From Lunularia cruciata (lineage: Eukaryota > Streptophyta > Marchantiopsida > Lunulariales > Lunulariaceae): 64,000 nucleotides of DNA. Under the pieces are notes generated by a model, which was given only the letters and a program-made list of their open reading frames with translations, was not told the origin of the DNA and did not search any database. The stretch is taken from positions 38,592,593-38,656,592 of the forward strand of contig OX419759.1 of NCBI GenBank assembly GCA_948567375.1, given 5' to 3'. Numbering within the stretch: position 1 is the first letter of the stretch; the number at the start of each line of letters is the position of its first letter. Position numbers and translations under genes: made by a program. Positions 11,881-25,020 of this stretch are shown here, one piece after another.

Positions 11881-14800
11881 CTATGCAGACAGCAGCTTCT
11901 TCCTCAAATTAAATGCTGCCTGTCACATACCACAAGATAACAAATTACTGTTAGACCCTCGTAGTCTGTCGAGAAACAATAAAACCCTTTCAATACTCTC
12001 AACCTATGCAGGGGATCCTTGCATACTCTGCTCCATCTGCGGTGTCTCTTATACAGCATGGAGATTAAGAAACACATCATAGGCGGAGAAAAGAAATCCC
12101 AGAAAATTATGAAGGAGCCACAAAATTGAATCCCAGAAACTTGAACATGACGCTCCTGCTCGTCGAAATCCACCCTAGACTCGAACGATTATGCTTATCT
12201 CACGTAACAGATTGGGTACACTAGTTGCTTGTGGCCTGTTATCAAAAGTGGGGGTTCTCAAATCCTAATTCCTGGACTATTGAACCTAGAACCCCAAACC
12301 GTTTCCATTTGAGAATTCCTTAAAAAGCAAGTTTACAAACTAAGCCTCGAGATAACCAGCGTAGCAGAATGAAATGGTATTGAACTCTCATGAATGCCCG
12401 CAGCTAGACCAGAGTTCCTGCAGAACCAAGTATTTACAGGTAAAGCCTTGGGTTTGGGAAACAAAGTTACATAACGGCAACGTGCCTTGTTCTACGAACA
12501 AAATTTGCAGACACAGGACGAGTGAGGAAGCCAATTCTGACTCGAAGGTTGGGCGGGGCAGATTTGTGTGGTTTCACTGTTTACTGTGAGTTGATACCTG
12601 ACACTAAAGGATCTCGTAGATACCAGAGTATCGGCAGGAATTTCAGAACATAAAACTCGTAGCATAGAGTAAAATAGAACCAATGATAACGAAAGGAACC
12701 ACAGGCAGCAGGTCATGACAGTGCGAGTGAAAAAAACCCTCACGAAAAGAAGCCCTTTCAGTAAAAGGAAAACTATCCACAGAAGAGCATCAACCTTGGG
12801 TACCCTGATGAGCGCCTTGACTCGCGAAGGGACTATGATATTCCGAGCGAATTAAGGTATATGATATCCCGAAACAAATTGAATCCGCATGTAGGTGCGA
12901 AGGAACAGAGGACAACAATGCGGGGTACTCACGTTGTCTCCTCCTACGAGGTTAGACTAATATCACAGATGGTAAATTATGTCTAGATGGACAATAATGT
13001 GCAAAGAGACCACGTTTCTTCAAAACCCTACGTCTGAAAACCCTGACTGTCTCGGCGGACAATGTGATACGCATATCAAAAAGAACATACTTAAGCTTAG
13101 TTCCACAAAGAGACCTTCAATTCATAACCGGGCGGCTTCAGCATGAATTGCACCATTAACCCCTGGAAGGAAGAACCCAGCAAAACCCGCCGTTCTCCAG
13201 GGAAGTTCAGACTCTTTACCAGCTGTTAACGACATCCGAGTAGAAACAACCAGCCGTTCGGAGTAGGCTATGGAGATTCAGAATTCAGCCAAGTGCTCAC
13301 ACAGAACGGCCTACAATTCAAAACCCCAACCAGCAGCCGCGGCAGACCTGCGAAGTATAAACGTACTACACATCTTCTTCTTATCCACCTAAAATAACAT
13401 AAGCCCTGCAGGCAGCTTGACTTTATGAGCGTGAGCGATTCCTGCAGCTGAGCACGCTCTCAGCTTAGCTTAGTGAGAGTAGATATGAGCTAGAAAGGTG
13501 ACAGACGAGAGCAGTCCACCGGTGCTCTGGCTGGTCTAGTGGGTTCCAAAGGTGAGGATTGCCCTTCGAGTTCGGACCTGTGGCGTACTGCCTTACCGTG
13601 GTGGGGTCCGCCCACGATCATCAGCTTGTACTGTAGAACAAGTAACTGCTATATGGTTCGGGTTGAAAGGGTCTACGTGGTTCGCAAGCTAAGATCGTCC
13701 ATAATCCTTGATGCTGCACTTCAGGAGTTTCGATTCTGGCATCCACGACACTAGCACACAGCACGAGATTTGGGCTCCATAGTTCTATAAAATTCAGACA
13801 GAGGGTAATATCCGGAAGTTAATTGGTGTCAAACATATAATTTGCGGCAGTTTAAAGGCTTGAAGTTTTAGGGAAAGTTGCGTTGGGGATTCTTAATTGA
13901 ACCAATGAAAGTATAAATTAAGTAGTAATGTATTCTGCAACAGGTCCTCGTGATGGTTCCCGTACCCAGTGCTTTGTTACTTCGAAATAAACAAGCTGAA
14001 GTATCTTAAATCAGTGAAAGATGGAGGGGAAATTAGCCCCCTTCCCGTCCATCTGCGTCCTTATTTGCTCTATGGATACACACGTGTGTTTAGGTGTGAG
14101 TATAACCGTGAGGGACAAATGCGTAACAGAAGAAAAATTATCAAATGATGCAAAGATGTTCAAATTTGCATAGCCAAGATGTCCTAGGTGTAGATATGCC
14201 GTAGGATAGATTTCTCATACCTATCCTGTTGGGGCTTAGCTCCATTTTACCTCGTGTTTTATCCTGATACGGCTTTATCCTTGTCTTCCCATCGCTCTTG
14301 TTATTCTACGCGGTCGTCCTCTTCGTTCAAATTATTCCAATCTAAGCACCTTCGCAAGATTATGTCAAGATTGCAAAAATGAGACCAACATAAAATCACT
14401 GCGGATGCAACTTAGAGCGACGGTCGGCCACAAAGGGGTCCTTGAACGAGATTCAGTTTCGAGTTACGTGACCTTTATGACGTGTCGAATGACTATGTCG
14501 TCCGACACGTCAATCGAAACATCTAAAGATTGGGTGCTAAAAACCGAAGTTCCCGGCCACAATAAAATTCCAAATGGAAAATCTCCCAGCTCCACCCCGG
14601 CAATTCGAGTCTAGTGTTCCTCACGAGACTCAAGCTTCCCGAACGTTTTCCAAAAGGTAGTAACTGTACTGATCTTGTGTATTCGCACTGTGTTCTGAGG
14701 GACTCTCATGTCCATCAAAACCTCCATGTTCCTCTCTCAACATAGGAATTCTCAACCTGGTGAATGCTCTTCGTCCCGTACGGTTACGTGACTCCAAAAG

Positions 14801-15538
14801 ACTGTTCCTCGAGTACTATAACCATAGATGACTGACCTGATAAAGAAAAGAATCCACACTTAACAGCCGTGGGTTTACCTCGCTGTATGGTATGGGCTAC
14901 TGCTCCACGAACCATACGAGATGGTGGCCCATCACACGGCTCCCTGACTTGACTTTCTTCAGAGCTTCTTCAAACAGCGCTTATTCATGAAATGTTGCTC
15001 TGCGTATGATATAGGGATGATGGTACAGCACAACAATTGCACGTAGCGCACCAATTCAACAATTCGAAGATTAACATCGAAGGTTTCTGCCGTAATGGTA
15101 AAACACGTTCCTCAAGTGGACAAAGACGTCGTCATGCCCCCTCTTTACAAATGTACAAGAACGTTACACGTCCGTATCAGATGTCATACACGATATCAGG
15201 ACTCGGGGAGGCTACATTACTAAAAATTTCTCATGTACATCTATTCTACAAGAATAAAGTGCAAAAATCAGAGAGAAAAAACTGAGAACTTTGCTATATC
15301 CAGCTCTTGTATAATTCTCGTCACTCTTATAGCTGTTTCGAGGCAGCGCACAGCACGATGGTCGTTTGATTCCCCAAAGTAAACAGGCTTGGACCTGGTA
15401 GTCCTTGTCTACTACCCCATTGCATCCCATAGCCCGAGCAGAGCTTTTGCTCCGACTTCCGACTTCAATAGGCTAGATAGTCAAGCCCGGGCCAGCAATG
15501 ACGCTGCTGCTGTTGCAACCGCCAAAAGAAGGGGGGCC
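11881..15538. other. intergenic between the PPR and TONSOKU genes
   Basis: This holds the promoter and leader of the PPR gene (just above 11880) and the 3' flank of TONSOKU. Open frames are short and motif-free. A copy of the dispersed 90-bp repeat is at 14228-14330. An inverted pair GACGTGTCG / CGACACGTC lies at about 14479-14512. No other gene is supported. Confidence 0.45.
14228..14330 (+). repeat. dispersed ~90-bp repeat, copy 3
   Basis: Reads TTGGGGCTTAGCTCC, then TACCTCGTGTTTTATCCTGA, then CTTCCCATCGCTCTTG and ends ACGCGGTCGTCCTC. It is the reverse complement of the copies at 7929 and 8105. Confidence 0.65.
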
Positions 15539-18500
15539 TCAAGTAGCAGTCCAAGCAGCACAACAAGGTATTTCTGCACATTGGCAGGGTTGTTCTTGAA
15601 CAAAGAAGTGGACAATCTCATTCTCGATATGGTGCTGATGCATGGATCTACCACGAGGAGAAGCTGACCAAGCATGAAATAAGTGCTCCACCTGGCCCCC
15701 ACTGAAGTGATTCCCGCTCAAATCCAATCGATGTAATCCCCTGGCCATTCTAATGGAGGGCCCAAGCTCAAATTGACAGAAGGCATCGATGATCGAGCAG
15801 GGGTGGGATGCAAGACCGGCAATATCCGTTGAGGCTACTGTTCCTTTCTCCTGTAACTCACATGCTGGTCTAGTGTCAGTGTATCTGCCTTCCACTTCTG
15901 GCATATTGTCAAGTGGAACATGAGCCTGGACAGGTAAATTTGACGCCGCGAAGGTGGTTGCTTCTTCGCTTTGAAAATCGGGGAATACGTGGAGGGGATG
16001 ATGACTTTGGACCTCGTCAGTCGTCGTCGGTACAAAGGGTTTCCAAAGCTCATCCCCTTCATCATCCAGCAGGTAATCAAGTGAAACATGAGATTCAGCC
16101 GGATAGCATAGAGGCACCAATCTTCTACAAAGGTCCTCGCAGACTGCCATTTTGAGCTTACGATCCGCTTCATTCTCTGCTTGAGATCTCTCCACAGACA
16201 GCGATGGGGGAAGCGTATCGTCGTCAGCTTGGCCGACAATAGTTGTCATCAGTCTCCCACTCTCCTCTCCGACTGTACAAGCTGACTGCGGAGGCGCAGA
16301 TGCTGATGTCCTCTCCCCGCAATTCGGAGATCGCCCGGAGTCTCGTCCAGTTGAGAAGCATTCTTCCTCTCTCCTGGGATGTGAGAGGAACTGGGTACCA
16401 TCTTCAGCCAGAGGTAGAATGTTTGCCTGTAACTCTGAGTTGGCATTCATATGCACGAAATAATCGTCAGCTTGAGAGGTGTTGAAATATCGATCTTTGT
16501 GTTCGGCAGCATTATATGTTACAGCAGGTAGTTTTGCTGACGAAGGTTCGGGAATGCTTGCAGGATCATTAGGAATATTCTCTGCGAGTTTTAAGTCCAG
16601 AAGTGTACAATTGTCTACAACCAGGACAAAAGAGTTCTTAGTAAAACAAAGAGACTCAAACTTCGAACTTGTGAAGCTCATATATCTCAGTGAAGTTAAG
16701 ACGGGAAGCTTGAAGCCAGGGCAACAGTAAACAGCCTACGAATGCACACTTGAGTCATTGAAGCAGATCGTTCACCGAACGGGAGATTCAGAATCCACTT
16801 AGGACCGAACCGGAATCATGCATTTGGAAAATGCAAGCAAGAAAGAGATGCAAAACGAAGGGAAGGTGATCTAAGCAAGTAAATACAGAGAGGAACATAA
16901 GCGAAATCGTAGGAAAGCAGAAGTGAAAATTGAGTCCATGAGCCTACTAATGCATAGTGTAATGGAATGCAAAACCCGTTGTGAGAACTCTGTTCACTAG
17001 CACATTCCTGGGACAGGACTACTGAAGAAAAGATTTGAGGCATGCCTCTCAAGGAACTTATGATCGATAGAACCCCGAATTTGCCAATCCTGCATCTGCT
17101 TAAATTCAGATATTTCAGTCGGCAGTGGCTTGTCGAGAGAGCTTCAGCAACAACCATTGCGCCCTGTGCACAGCCAAGTCCTAACCAAGTTTAGATAAGC
17201 TTGGCAACCTACAGAAAATCCTGCGTTGGTCAAATATTTGAGGGAATAAAGACTTCCGTTCTTTCCTAGTGACTAGATTCGACATTGGGGGGTACACCAA
17301 ACCGAAAAGGAAGTAATGATTACCTCTTCATCGAGATTGTTGGAGCTGAGATCCAAAGACGAAAGGCTGTGGACAGACATCAACTGTGTACAAAGCTTAA
17401 CAGCAGGGTCGGCATCAAATCCACATCCAGATAAGTTCAGATTTGCAAGTCGTGTTGTGGCAGTTTTCAGGACTTCGTTAAGTATAAGAGCTCCATCCTT
17501 CACATAACAAAGATGGGGTGAGCTTGGTGGCCAGACACATTTTTGTCTCGCTCTTAGAGACGAAAAAGAAATCTGAGTAACTAAATAGGAAATATAGAAG
17601 TTCTGATGGAAGGCGTACATTGCGAAAGTCGGTTCTTTCTAAGTTGAGAACAGAAATGCTCCTTGATTTCTCAAGCAGGGTGGCAATACCGGCTAATGCA
17701 TTTTCGTCAAGCTCCAACCCTTTAATGTCGAGCTCAGCAAAACTTCGCAACACAGGACGAAGGAAATCCCAGTCAGAACAGAGCAACTACAATCTCGGCT
17801 AATAGCAGTAGTGGAAGGGTGAAAACAGGTTAAATTCTACATGTCCAATACCTTCTAAGGGTAGAAAGTTTTTGCAGAAGATCTTGTAAAGCGTAACCGT
17901 CTATGGGCCTATTTTCACCTGCCAATTACGACTTCAGAAATTTAGTATTTATGACCCAAAATTGGGAGCATAGCTTTATGCGAGCGAATTCAGATGTCAG
18001 ATGCCAAAAGAGAAGTGTCCCAAACCTTATGTTCCTACAAATGTGACGGAAGTTGCAGCGATGTGTAAGAGGTTCCTTGCGCATATTTCAGCAGGAACTC
18101 GTAGGAGAAATGTAGATATGAAGACAAACGAAAGACAGAGGACATCAACAGCCTTAGGTTCCTGTCGGAGCATTTTCCAATTCCAAAATTAAGACAAGAG
18201 TACCCAATAAGTTCGAGAACCTTACCAATACATAGTTTAGCAAGGGAAGAGTTTGGGTGCAGTGCAGATGTCAGCTTCAAAATTGAGCGCGTCGTGAGCC
18301 CACATGATTCCACGCTTAAAGTAGCCAGTGCTGTCATACAGCAGGTCAAGGGGGGCGTCAGCAAACTTTGAAGATTCTTGGAGCACCCATAACTGCTCAA
18401 CCTTCAGTTAATTTTGAAGCAGCTATTTGAAATCCAAAACATTCTAGACTGGGTCGCGATGCTATTGTCCTTGCAATACAACAGTTCATGCCCATAGCCG

Positions 18501-21500
18501 AAATTCTGAGGTTCAGGCGAACATGTCCGAGAACAGAGACCTGTGGCACCCTCCAGGATAAGTGAAAGGTGGCGACTGGCTGCATCAGTAAGCCGGTTAT
18601 CTGAGAGATTTAAAACTTCAAGCCGAGAGAGCGCAACTGGACATCGACAGATCTGCACAGACATCAAACAGTTGTCTCAATTTTTGCACAGATCAAGTGA
18701 TGGAAACTCTTTTTAGAACCCAAAAGAGCAGTTGGTCCACAGTTTTACACCATCCATAGTGAAGTTGACAGTAGTAAAGCAAATGGCAACGACTTAAAAA
18801 AGATCGAAGCTCACGAAATAGGAATTATAGAATTGATACTCCGAAGAACACAGCCCCAGCTGCTGCAATTCGTACAAGTAAACTCTAACTCCGCAAAACA
18901 GTGAAGTGGTTACCTGCGTGAGAGATCCAGCTCCCAATTTGTTGTTGTGAAGATCCAAGGTCAGTCCCAAATCTTTTTGATTCGTAAGGTCAATTAGATG
19001 TTGGATATGGTTTACAGCTGCATTACCTGCAGATTCACAGACGCGAACCAAAGGGTTAAATTCATCCATCTCTTACCAAATAGATTAAATCTAGTCTGTT
19101 CTCTATTCCCACGCAACTTACCCAGTTGATTGTGAGACAAGTCTAGTACAGTGAAGGTCTTATTTTCCGCTAAAGATGTTAAAAATGGCCATGCGCACTT
19201 GTCCGTCAGGTTGCAATGAGACGCCACCACTTCATCTTCAGAGATCTGCACTAGGACATTCTGAATCATTAGCATTCAGTAAATCATCCTTCAGTGAACC
19301 AACTCAAAGTCGGGACTGCAAAGACTGTTGTTGTGTGACCTGGAAATATTTGTACGAATATTGAAGAAGCAGGTAATCGAACACTGCACAAGGAGAGAGG
19401 TGTCAAACACAACCTTCAAAGACTGCAGTTTCTCTATTAAGATAGAGTTTGGAGTGACTCCGCTTGCTGAGCACTGTTCACCATACCTCAACAACACCGG
19501 AATGTTTGCCAACTCTGAGGGAAGAAAGAAACCATACAGGAGTAAGCGGGCTTCGGATCAGAGTTGAAGCTACTACGCAATCACAAAGCTCAATGTCAAA
19601 CAATTGCTACTGTAGTACAATAAGTCACGCTATGTACCAGCAGGAATTAACTGCAGTTTGGCACCCTGCGCGTGAAGAGTACTTGCAATCTCGTCGCAGT
19701 GTTGGAGATTCATATTTGGATCATTGACATAAGAAGAACTTCCAGAACGATTCCACTCTGATTCTTTGCCGGCTTCACTAACGGACGTTTCAGCGAAGGC
19801 AGATGAAACTTTTTCTGTAGGCATGTCCAGTCGCGTCCAAGGATCACTGATCTTAAGATGAACTCCTGCATCAATACCAGGACTAGAGTCTTGAAGGTTC
19901 AAGAGAGTAAAACCTTCCCCCTTTTTAACAGCACTTGATTCACCTCCAGTAGTATCTGTGGTTTTTGAAGGAATGTCAACCAAGACCGTCTTCAGCACAG
20001 CAGAGGATGACACCGGTTCCTTCAGAGAAGACTCTGCCTTAACAGTTCCCGAGCTCTGGGACCTTGAGAGAGAAGATGTGTCGGAGTCCAACGACATTCT
20101 CTTGTTATTAGGCGACATGCGCTTTGCAGGAAGGTTCCTTAAAGATAGACGACTCTTCTTTTTCCTTGGGGCGAGCACCTCCATCAAATCACAATTACTC
20201 TCGTTATCACTGTCCTCCACATATCCGCTTGCTTCCTCACTACCGGATTTCCTGGTTGCAGTTGGGCACTTTACATGCTCCGTTGGTGTAATGTTTTCTT
20301 CGTCGTCCGAAAGGACAGTCTGAGACATTTTTCGGCGGCTTGATTGATGTTTACGGCTGTTCGACATACCTTCATCGGGGGTCACCTTACTTCTCTTGAC
20401 ATCGAGTTTAGAAGTGTCCGATGCATTCTTTGCAGGTACTTCCTTTTTCTGGAGGCCAGAACTCCTGTGCGGCTTGTTTGAACATAAGTCCTTCAATGGC
20501 AAAAGTTTGCGATCAGGAAGCAGAGAAGAAAGAGTGGCATCATCGTCATCACTGTCCCCGCTCAACTTAAGGTTCGCCTGTGCAGGTCGATGTTTCTGGG
20601 TATCGGGACCGAAATCTCTACTGAAACCCAAGGCTTCAGCCATGTTGATATCCTCATCACAGTGCTCATCCAACTCAGGCTTCGTTCTTGCAGGTCGGGC
20701 CCTTTGAGTGTCTGGACCGCAACCTCTATTGACACCCAAGATTTCAGCCATGTTGACATCCTCTCCGGATCCTTCACCGTCAGTTTCAGAGCACCTTTCA
20801 TCTTCAGTATCATCGAGTACAATCGGCGGCTCTCCTGCACTGTTCAGTTGCTGCAGTTCAAGTTCTACCCGCCTGGACGACAGGAAAGGTAACAAGCATG
20901 TTTTAGACTCACCTTGTTTGCGCTCGATTAAGTCTAAACATGCACTGTCATCACTCCTGAACCTAGCATTATGATGCACGGATAACTGCGCAAAACTACT
21001 TTGCAAGGAGGTGAATCTTCTAGCTAGCTCCAGTAGTTTAGATATCAGCAGATTTTTTACATCTCACCTTGCACCTTCGAGCTGTTCCAAACGGACCAAG
21101 TAGCAATAGTGTATGTTCTCCAGCGCATTTATCTTTTGAGAGCGCATGGCAGGAGTACCTTTTGATTCTGCTGCTCTGCAACTCACACCTGCTGATTGGT
21201 ATAACTCACACAACTACCCTCCTATCTGGCTAAAACTTTCGAAGACAAAGAGCACTCAACTAGAACACATTTGAACGCAGAGAACTGAAGTTTCAGTGTA
21301 GAGCGGGAGTCCAATTTAAACTTATACTAAGATATGATGCCTGTACCTGTAAGCATCCAGATAGGCTTCTAGTGCTCCTTCCCAATCACCTATTGAATCC
21401 AGAGCGTTGGCAAGATTTATTTTCGCCACGATTTGACCCTGAAAAAAGTTTATGAAGCGAATAAGTACACCACTTAATTCTACTTTGTCATGCAAGGAAA

Positions 21501-23447
21501 GATGAATAACTTCGGCAAGTACAAGACCAAATTTTGATAGAGTAGGGCAGAGAATCCTGCAGCCCAATTGGAAGTACCTCCAAGTGCTTAATCCTGTGGC
21601 ATACATCCCACCCTTTGAGGTGCCACTTTATTGCTTTGGAGAAAACTCTCAGATTGTAATATGAAATGCCGATTAGATCCAAAGCATCTCCGAGCTTTTC
21701 ATGGTCACCAAGACGCTCTGCTAAGCTCTTCAGCCTCTTGGCCATTCCAAGATGCTGCCCAATCAAAAATTGTCAATAGAAAGAAAAAAAAATTTGGTCC
21801 TTAGAACAAGAAGACTTCAGCCTCTGCCCTCTCAACCAGTACGTAGACAAAAAATAGTGAGGAGAATTACTCGCGTGCCTGAAGTGCAAGATACGACTTA
21901 CAAAGCGACGGCGAACAGCAAGATTTTCCTCTGGGACCTGACACCTTGCTTGAAGGTAGTGCTAAGACATCTGCTGATTTAGCTACGATTGAGGAATCCT
22001 AATATATTTCCAAAATACTTGTAAGACAAACTGCATAGTATGTTCTACACCAATAATCAAGCTGAGAATTTACGGCATGCCCTATTGTCTGTACTGAAGG
22101 TGAAAGATGAGAGGAAGGAACACGAACCACATCCCACGATTTGATAGCATAAGCTTCGGCTAAAATATCGTAGAGGAGCTTCATCTCCTGCTTCATTATT
22201 GTTCTCGCCGAACGAATATAAGCTGCACTTTCGACACCTCGGCGGAGCTTCTTTTGCTGCTGCAACAAGGCATCCAACTCCTTGGACTTCTCTTCTGCTT
22301 CAACCACAACAGAAATGTTCGCCTGTATATCCTCGCATAGTTGAGTTTCGTCTTGCAGGGACTGCGCGATCACCAATGCCCTCTTGAAACTCATCCTGGC
22401 TTTGTCGAATTCTAGGGCTCTCAGGTGCAGATCTCCCTGGTTCATCAGCCCTTTAGCCTCGCCTTGTGCGTGAGGTATGCGCTGGCAGATTGAAATGTCC
22501 ATGTCAGTGTGTTCTCTGGCTTTATCCCATTGCCGCAATTCGCAGTAGAGACGACCAAGGTTGTGATGAAGTCTTGAACGTGCGTCGTCAATTTCACTAA
22601 GCTCTTCGTCGTCACATATTTTCAATCCCTGTAGGTAGTATTTCTCCGCCGCTGTGTAGTCGTCAACCGCCACTCTTAGCAGTCCCAGATTGTTGAAAGC
22701 ATCTACGAGCTCCTTAACAAATCCCGAGGGAGAGAGTTCCTTTGAAGGAGGAAATGCTTTAAGAGTTTGAGCCAAATTGAGTGATGTAGAGAGATACCTT
22801 TTAGCATCCTGTATGGCAGAAAGGGTATTCCTGTTTTCAAAAATTTCTAAATAAGTACGTCCTAGCTGCGTACTCGCTCTTTGTTGCTCAGGTTCATCCG
22901 CCGCTTCCTCTGCGAGATGGAAGTGTCTCCTCTGAAGCAAGCAAATAGCCCAAAACAAATATACAAGCTATGAGGAAAGAAACAGACTCAAAAATGGGTA
23001 CAAAATCAGGGCATCAGATACCAGAAACAATGACGAGTGACTCTTCTGCCATACTCAATTACTCGGGACTGTTTAGGTGTACAGTCGGGCTGCAAGAACA
23101 ATTAGAAAGCCAACATCCGCAGATGTTGTCTAACTAACCTGCCACTGAAGTGCTTTTTGAAACTTAGATAGTCGAAGGTAAGCTTCCCCGATCGACTGGC
23201 AAGTAGGCATCAGCTTGACCGGGTCGGATGCATGGATTTTCATCGAAATCGTGTAGTCTTTAAGAAACCATTCCAATGCATGATTATATTCTCCCCGCTC
23301 CTTATACATATGTCCAATATTATTCGCCCACTTCGCCTCGTCTTCCTCATCACCAGCATTTCTAGCATTCCTGTAACTCGCAAGCGCCCCACCTAACAAA
23401 CCTGCATCGCTCCTTGCCCTTCCCATCTTCCCCATGTCGACGAACAC
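15539..23447 (-). CDS. TSK: TONSOKU / BRUSHY1 / MGOUN3, replication-coupled chromatin repair protein
   Basis: Sixteen exons: 23447-23139, 22931-22128, 21754-21578, 21438-21347, 21175-21068, 20956-19638, 19514-19414, 19260-19122, 19026-18914, 18652-18541, 18330-18226, 17918-17852, 17742-17619, 17497-17324, 17163-17046, 16614-15539. Phases agree throughout; 1,645 residues. Residues 1-497 are TPR/LGN repeats (EYNHALEWFLKDY, SRLHHNLGRLYCELRQWDKA). Residues 498-936 are an acidic, Ser-rich linker. From 937 come leucine-rich repeats (VLDLSHNQLG, RLEVLNLSDNRLTDAASRHL), then a long insert, a last LRR (LHRLDLSGNHFS) and a Cys-rich tail. Order and tail match Arabidopsis TSK (about 1,311 residues, from memory). 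Plant TSK binds newly deposited histone H3.1 through its TPR part and acts at broken replication forks; mutants are fasciated. Start: MFVD; methionines at 5 and 8 are alternatives. Least certain junctions: 20956, 17742 and a GC donor after 17046. Confidence 0.93.
16615..17045 (-). other. likely GC-AG intron of TSK
   Basis: The exon 17163-17046 ends GAGAG and is followed by GCATGC instead of GT. The acceptor is TTGTAG before 16614. Splicing here gives SSLRDNCTLLDLKLAEN, which lines up residue for residue with the LRR expected at this point. No GT donor nearby keeps both frame and LRR spacing. Confidence 0.6.
20545..20768 (-). repeat. 108-bp in-frame tandem duplication in the TSK linker
   Basis: Two 36-codon units encode EDVNMAEILGVNRGCGPDTQ and EDINMAEALGFSRDFGPDTQ plus their flanks. 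The anchor CATGTTGA recurs at 20749 and 20641, exactly 108 bases apart. Confidence 0.85.
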
Positions 23448-24081
23448 GCCTGCACTACTGTCAGGACTCCTAAACCAGACGGCGGATGTAGGACTACGCG
23501 CCTTTTTTCCTCAGAGCAACTGTAGATATAAAACATGTGTTCCTTCCTGATTCTCTAGGCACGCGAAACGAATCTAACTTAGGACCCAATACGAGTGACA
23601 ATAGAGAAATTATCGAACGAATCGGTAGGCTCAAGAAACACCTGGATTGAAAAATCTCGGGATATGAGAAGACAAAATTGTCACTCTACATGACCATGAT
23701 GCAATGGAGGATTAAAGACACTGCCAAGGGGGTGTTCTGTTCTGACAGAGATGAGCGTGAATGTTTTAATGTCTGGCAGGAATTGACAGCTGCATGATAT
23801 CCACCATGAGCTCGCTGTGAGCAGAGCGGTGCTTGCAAATGTTTCTTCGCGCTAAATTTCAAATTACGAAAGAAGACGGAGGTACGACTAGCCGGAACTG
23901 TGTCTGCAACTTATTCCTACAGCGTGGTTGCTTTCATCATGAGCCTTTCGTGTGCTTGGACTATACAGTCTACCACGCGGTAATCGTAGTACCGTATCAT
24001 CTTGGTCCTACGGCAAGTTAGGTCGTGGGAAAACAACCAGCGTCTATTATCCCTTTGAAATCAGAAGTCATAATTTATCTT
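23448..24081. other. TSK 5' flank
   Basis: This holds the presumed promoter and leader of TSK. No certain TATA box or E2F site is visible. It is the last gene-like stretch before the repeat compartment begins at 24082. Confidence 0.4.
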
Positions 24082-24563
24082 ATTATGGAAAAAAATTGGT
24101 TTTTCAAGGACAAGTCCGATGAAATCATGGGGTTTGTTATTGGTCAAATTCAATGAATAGAGTCTTTATATTTCTTTCAGATGTCCCTTAAGTATGGATG
24201 GTGGATGGGACGTCTCATTGAAATCTATGTTAATAGTTTCAGTCATTTTTGGGTGAACTAGGAAGTGTTTGATAGAAACTAATATATTATACTAGTAGGT
24301 GCCCATCGTCCCCGACGGGACATTATGGAAAAAAATTGGTTTTTCAAGGACAAGTCCGATGAAATTATGGGGTTTGTTATTGGTCAAACTCAATGAGTAG
24401 AGTCTTTATATTTCTTTCAGATGTCCCTTAAGTATGGATGGTGGATGGGACGTCTCATTGAAATCTGTGTTAATAGTTTCAGTCATTTTTTTCGTTGAAC
24501 TAGGAAGTGTTTGATAGAAACTAATATATTATACTAGTAGGTGCCCATCGTCCCCGACGGGAC
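24082..24563. repeat. 240-bp tandem duplication, two copies
   Basis: Copies 24082-24321 and 24322-24563 are nearly identical, differing by a few substitutions and a 2-base insertion. Each ends TACTAGTAGGTGCCCATCGT then CCCCGACGGGAC, where GTCCC and GGGAC form a small hairpin. Confidence 0.92.
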
Positions 24564-24604
24564 AAGGCAGATTCCCAGTGTTGTCTACCGTCCCGTCAGC
24601 AGCC

Positions 24605-25020
24605 ATAAGGTCACTTCACATGGCTCAACGATGTACTTTCAGTTTTGACGTCAGTCAACCTTTAAAACATTGATAGAAAGAGTATCTAAATGTGTCCATG
24701 GGGGCACAAGTCCAGCAATTAACTTGGAGGATGTAAGTCAACCTCATCTCATATATATACTTGCGATGATAGGTCACTTTGGATTATTGAATGGCCGATA
24801 ACAAGTAACCAGCTTTCAAATTAGGGTAATGAGTAAGGAGTTCGGGGCTTACAAATCAATATCTTTTGACTCCACTTTCGTTTTGAACAAAAGAGAGCTC
24901 ATCAGATTCAGCTTTGTGTACTACTTCACATATTCAAGATGGACTTTTGTGATATCAGGTTTTTCTTGTTAGTGTAGTCTGAAATAGAAAATCTCATGGA
25001 GTTAGACACATTGTTGAGGG
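24605..25020. repeat. left copy of a ~410-bp direct repeat
   Basis: Starts CACTTCACATGGCTCAACGA and contains GGTCACTTTGGATTATTGA. It matches 28478-28890 in the same orientation, about 3.87 kb away, with many substitutions. Confidence 0.8.

Noticed and set aside
13490-13660. A- and B-box-like motifs suggesting a tRNA or SINE
   Set aside because: GGCTGGTCTAGTGG and GAGTTCGGACC are only loose matches and no cloverleaf can be folded around them.
19958-20323. Plus-strand open frame of about 120 residues
   Set aside because: It is antisense to the large TSK linker exon, whose low-complexity codons keep the other strand open.
20876-20911. Possible intron in the TSK linker (GTGAGT to CCAG)
   Set aside because: At about 40 bases it is shorter than normal plant introns, and the frame is open straight through.
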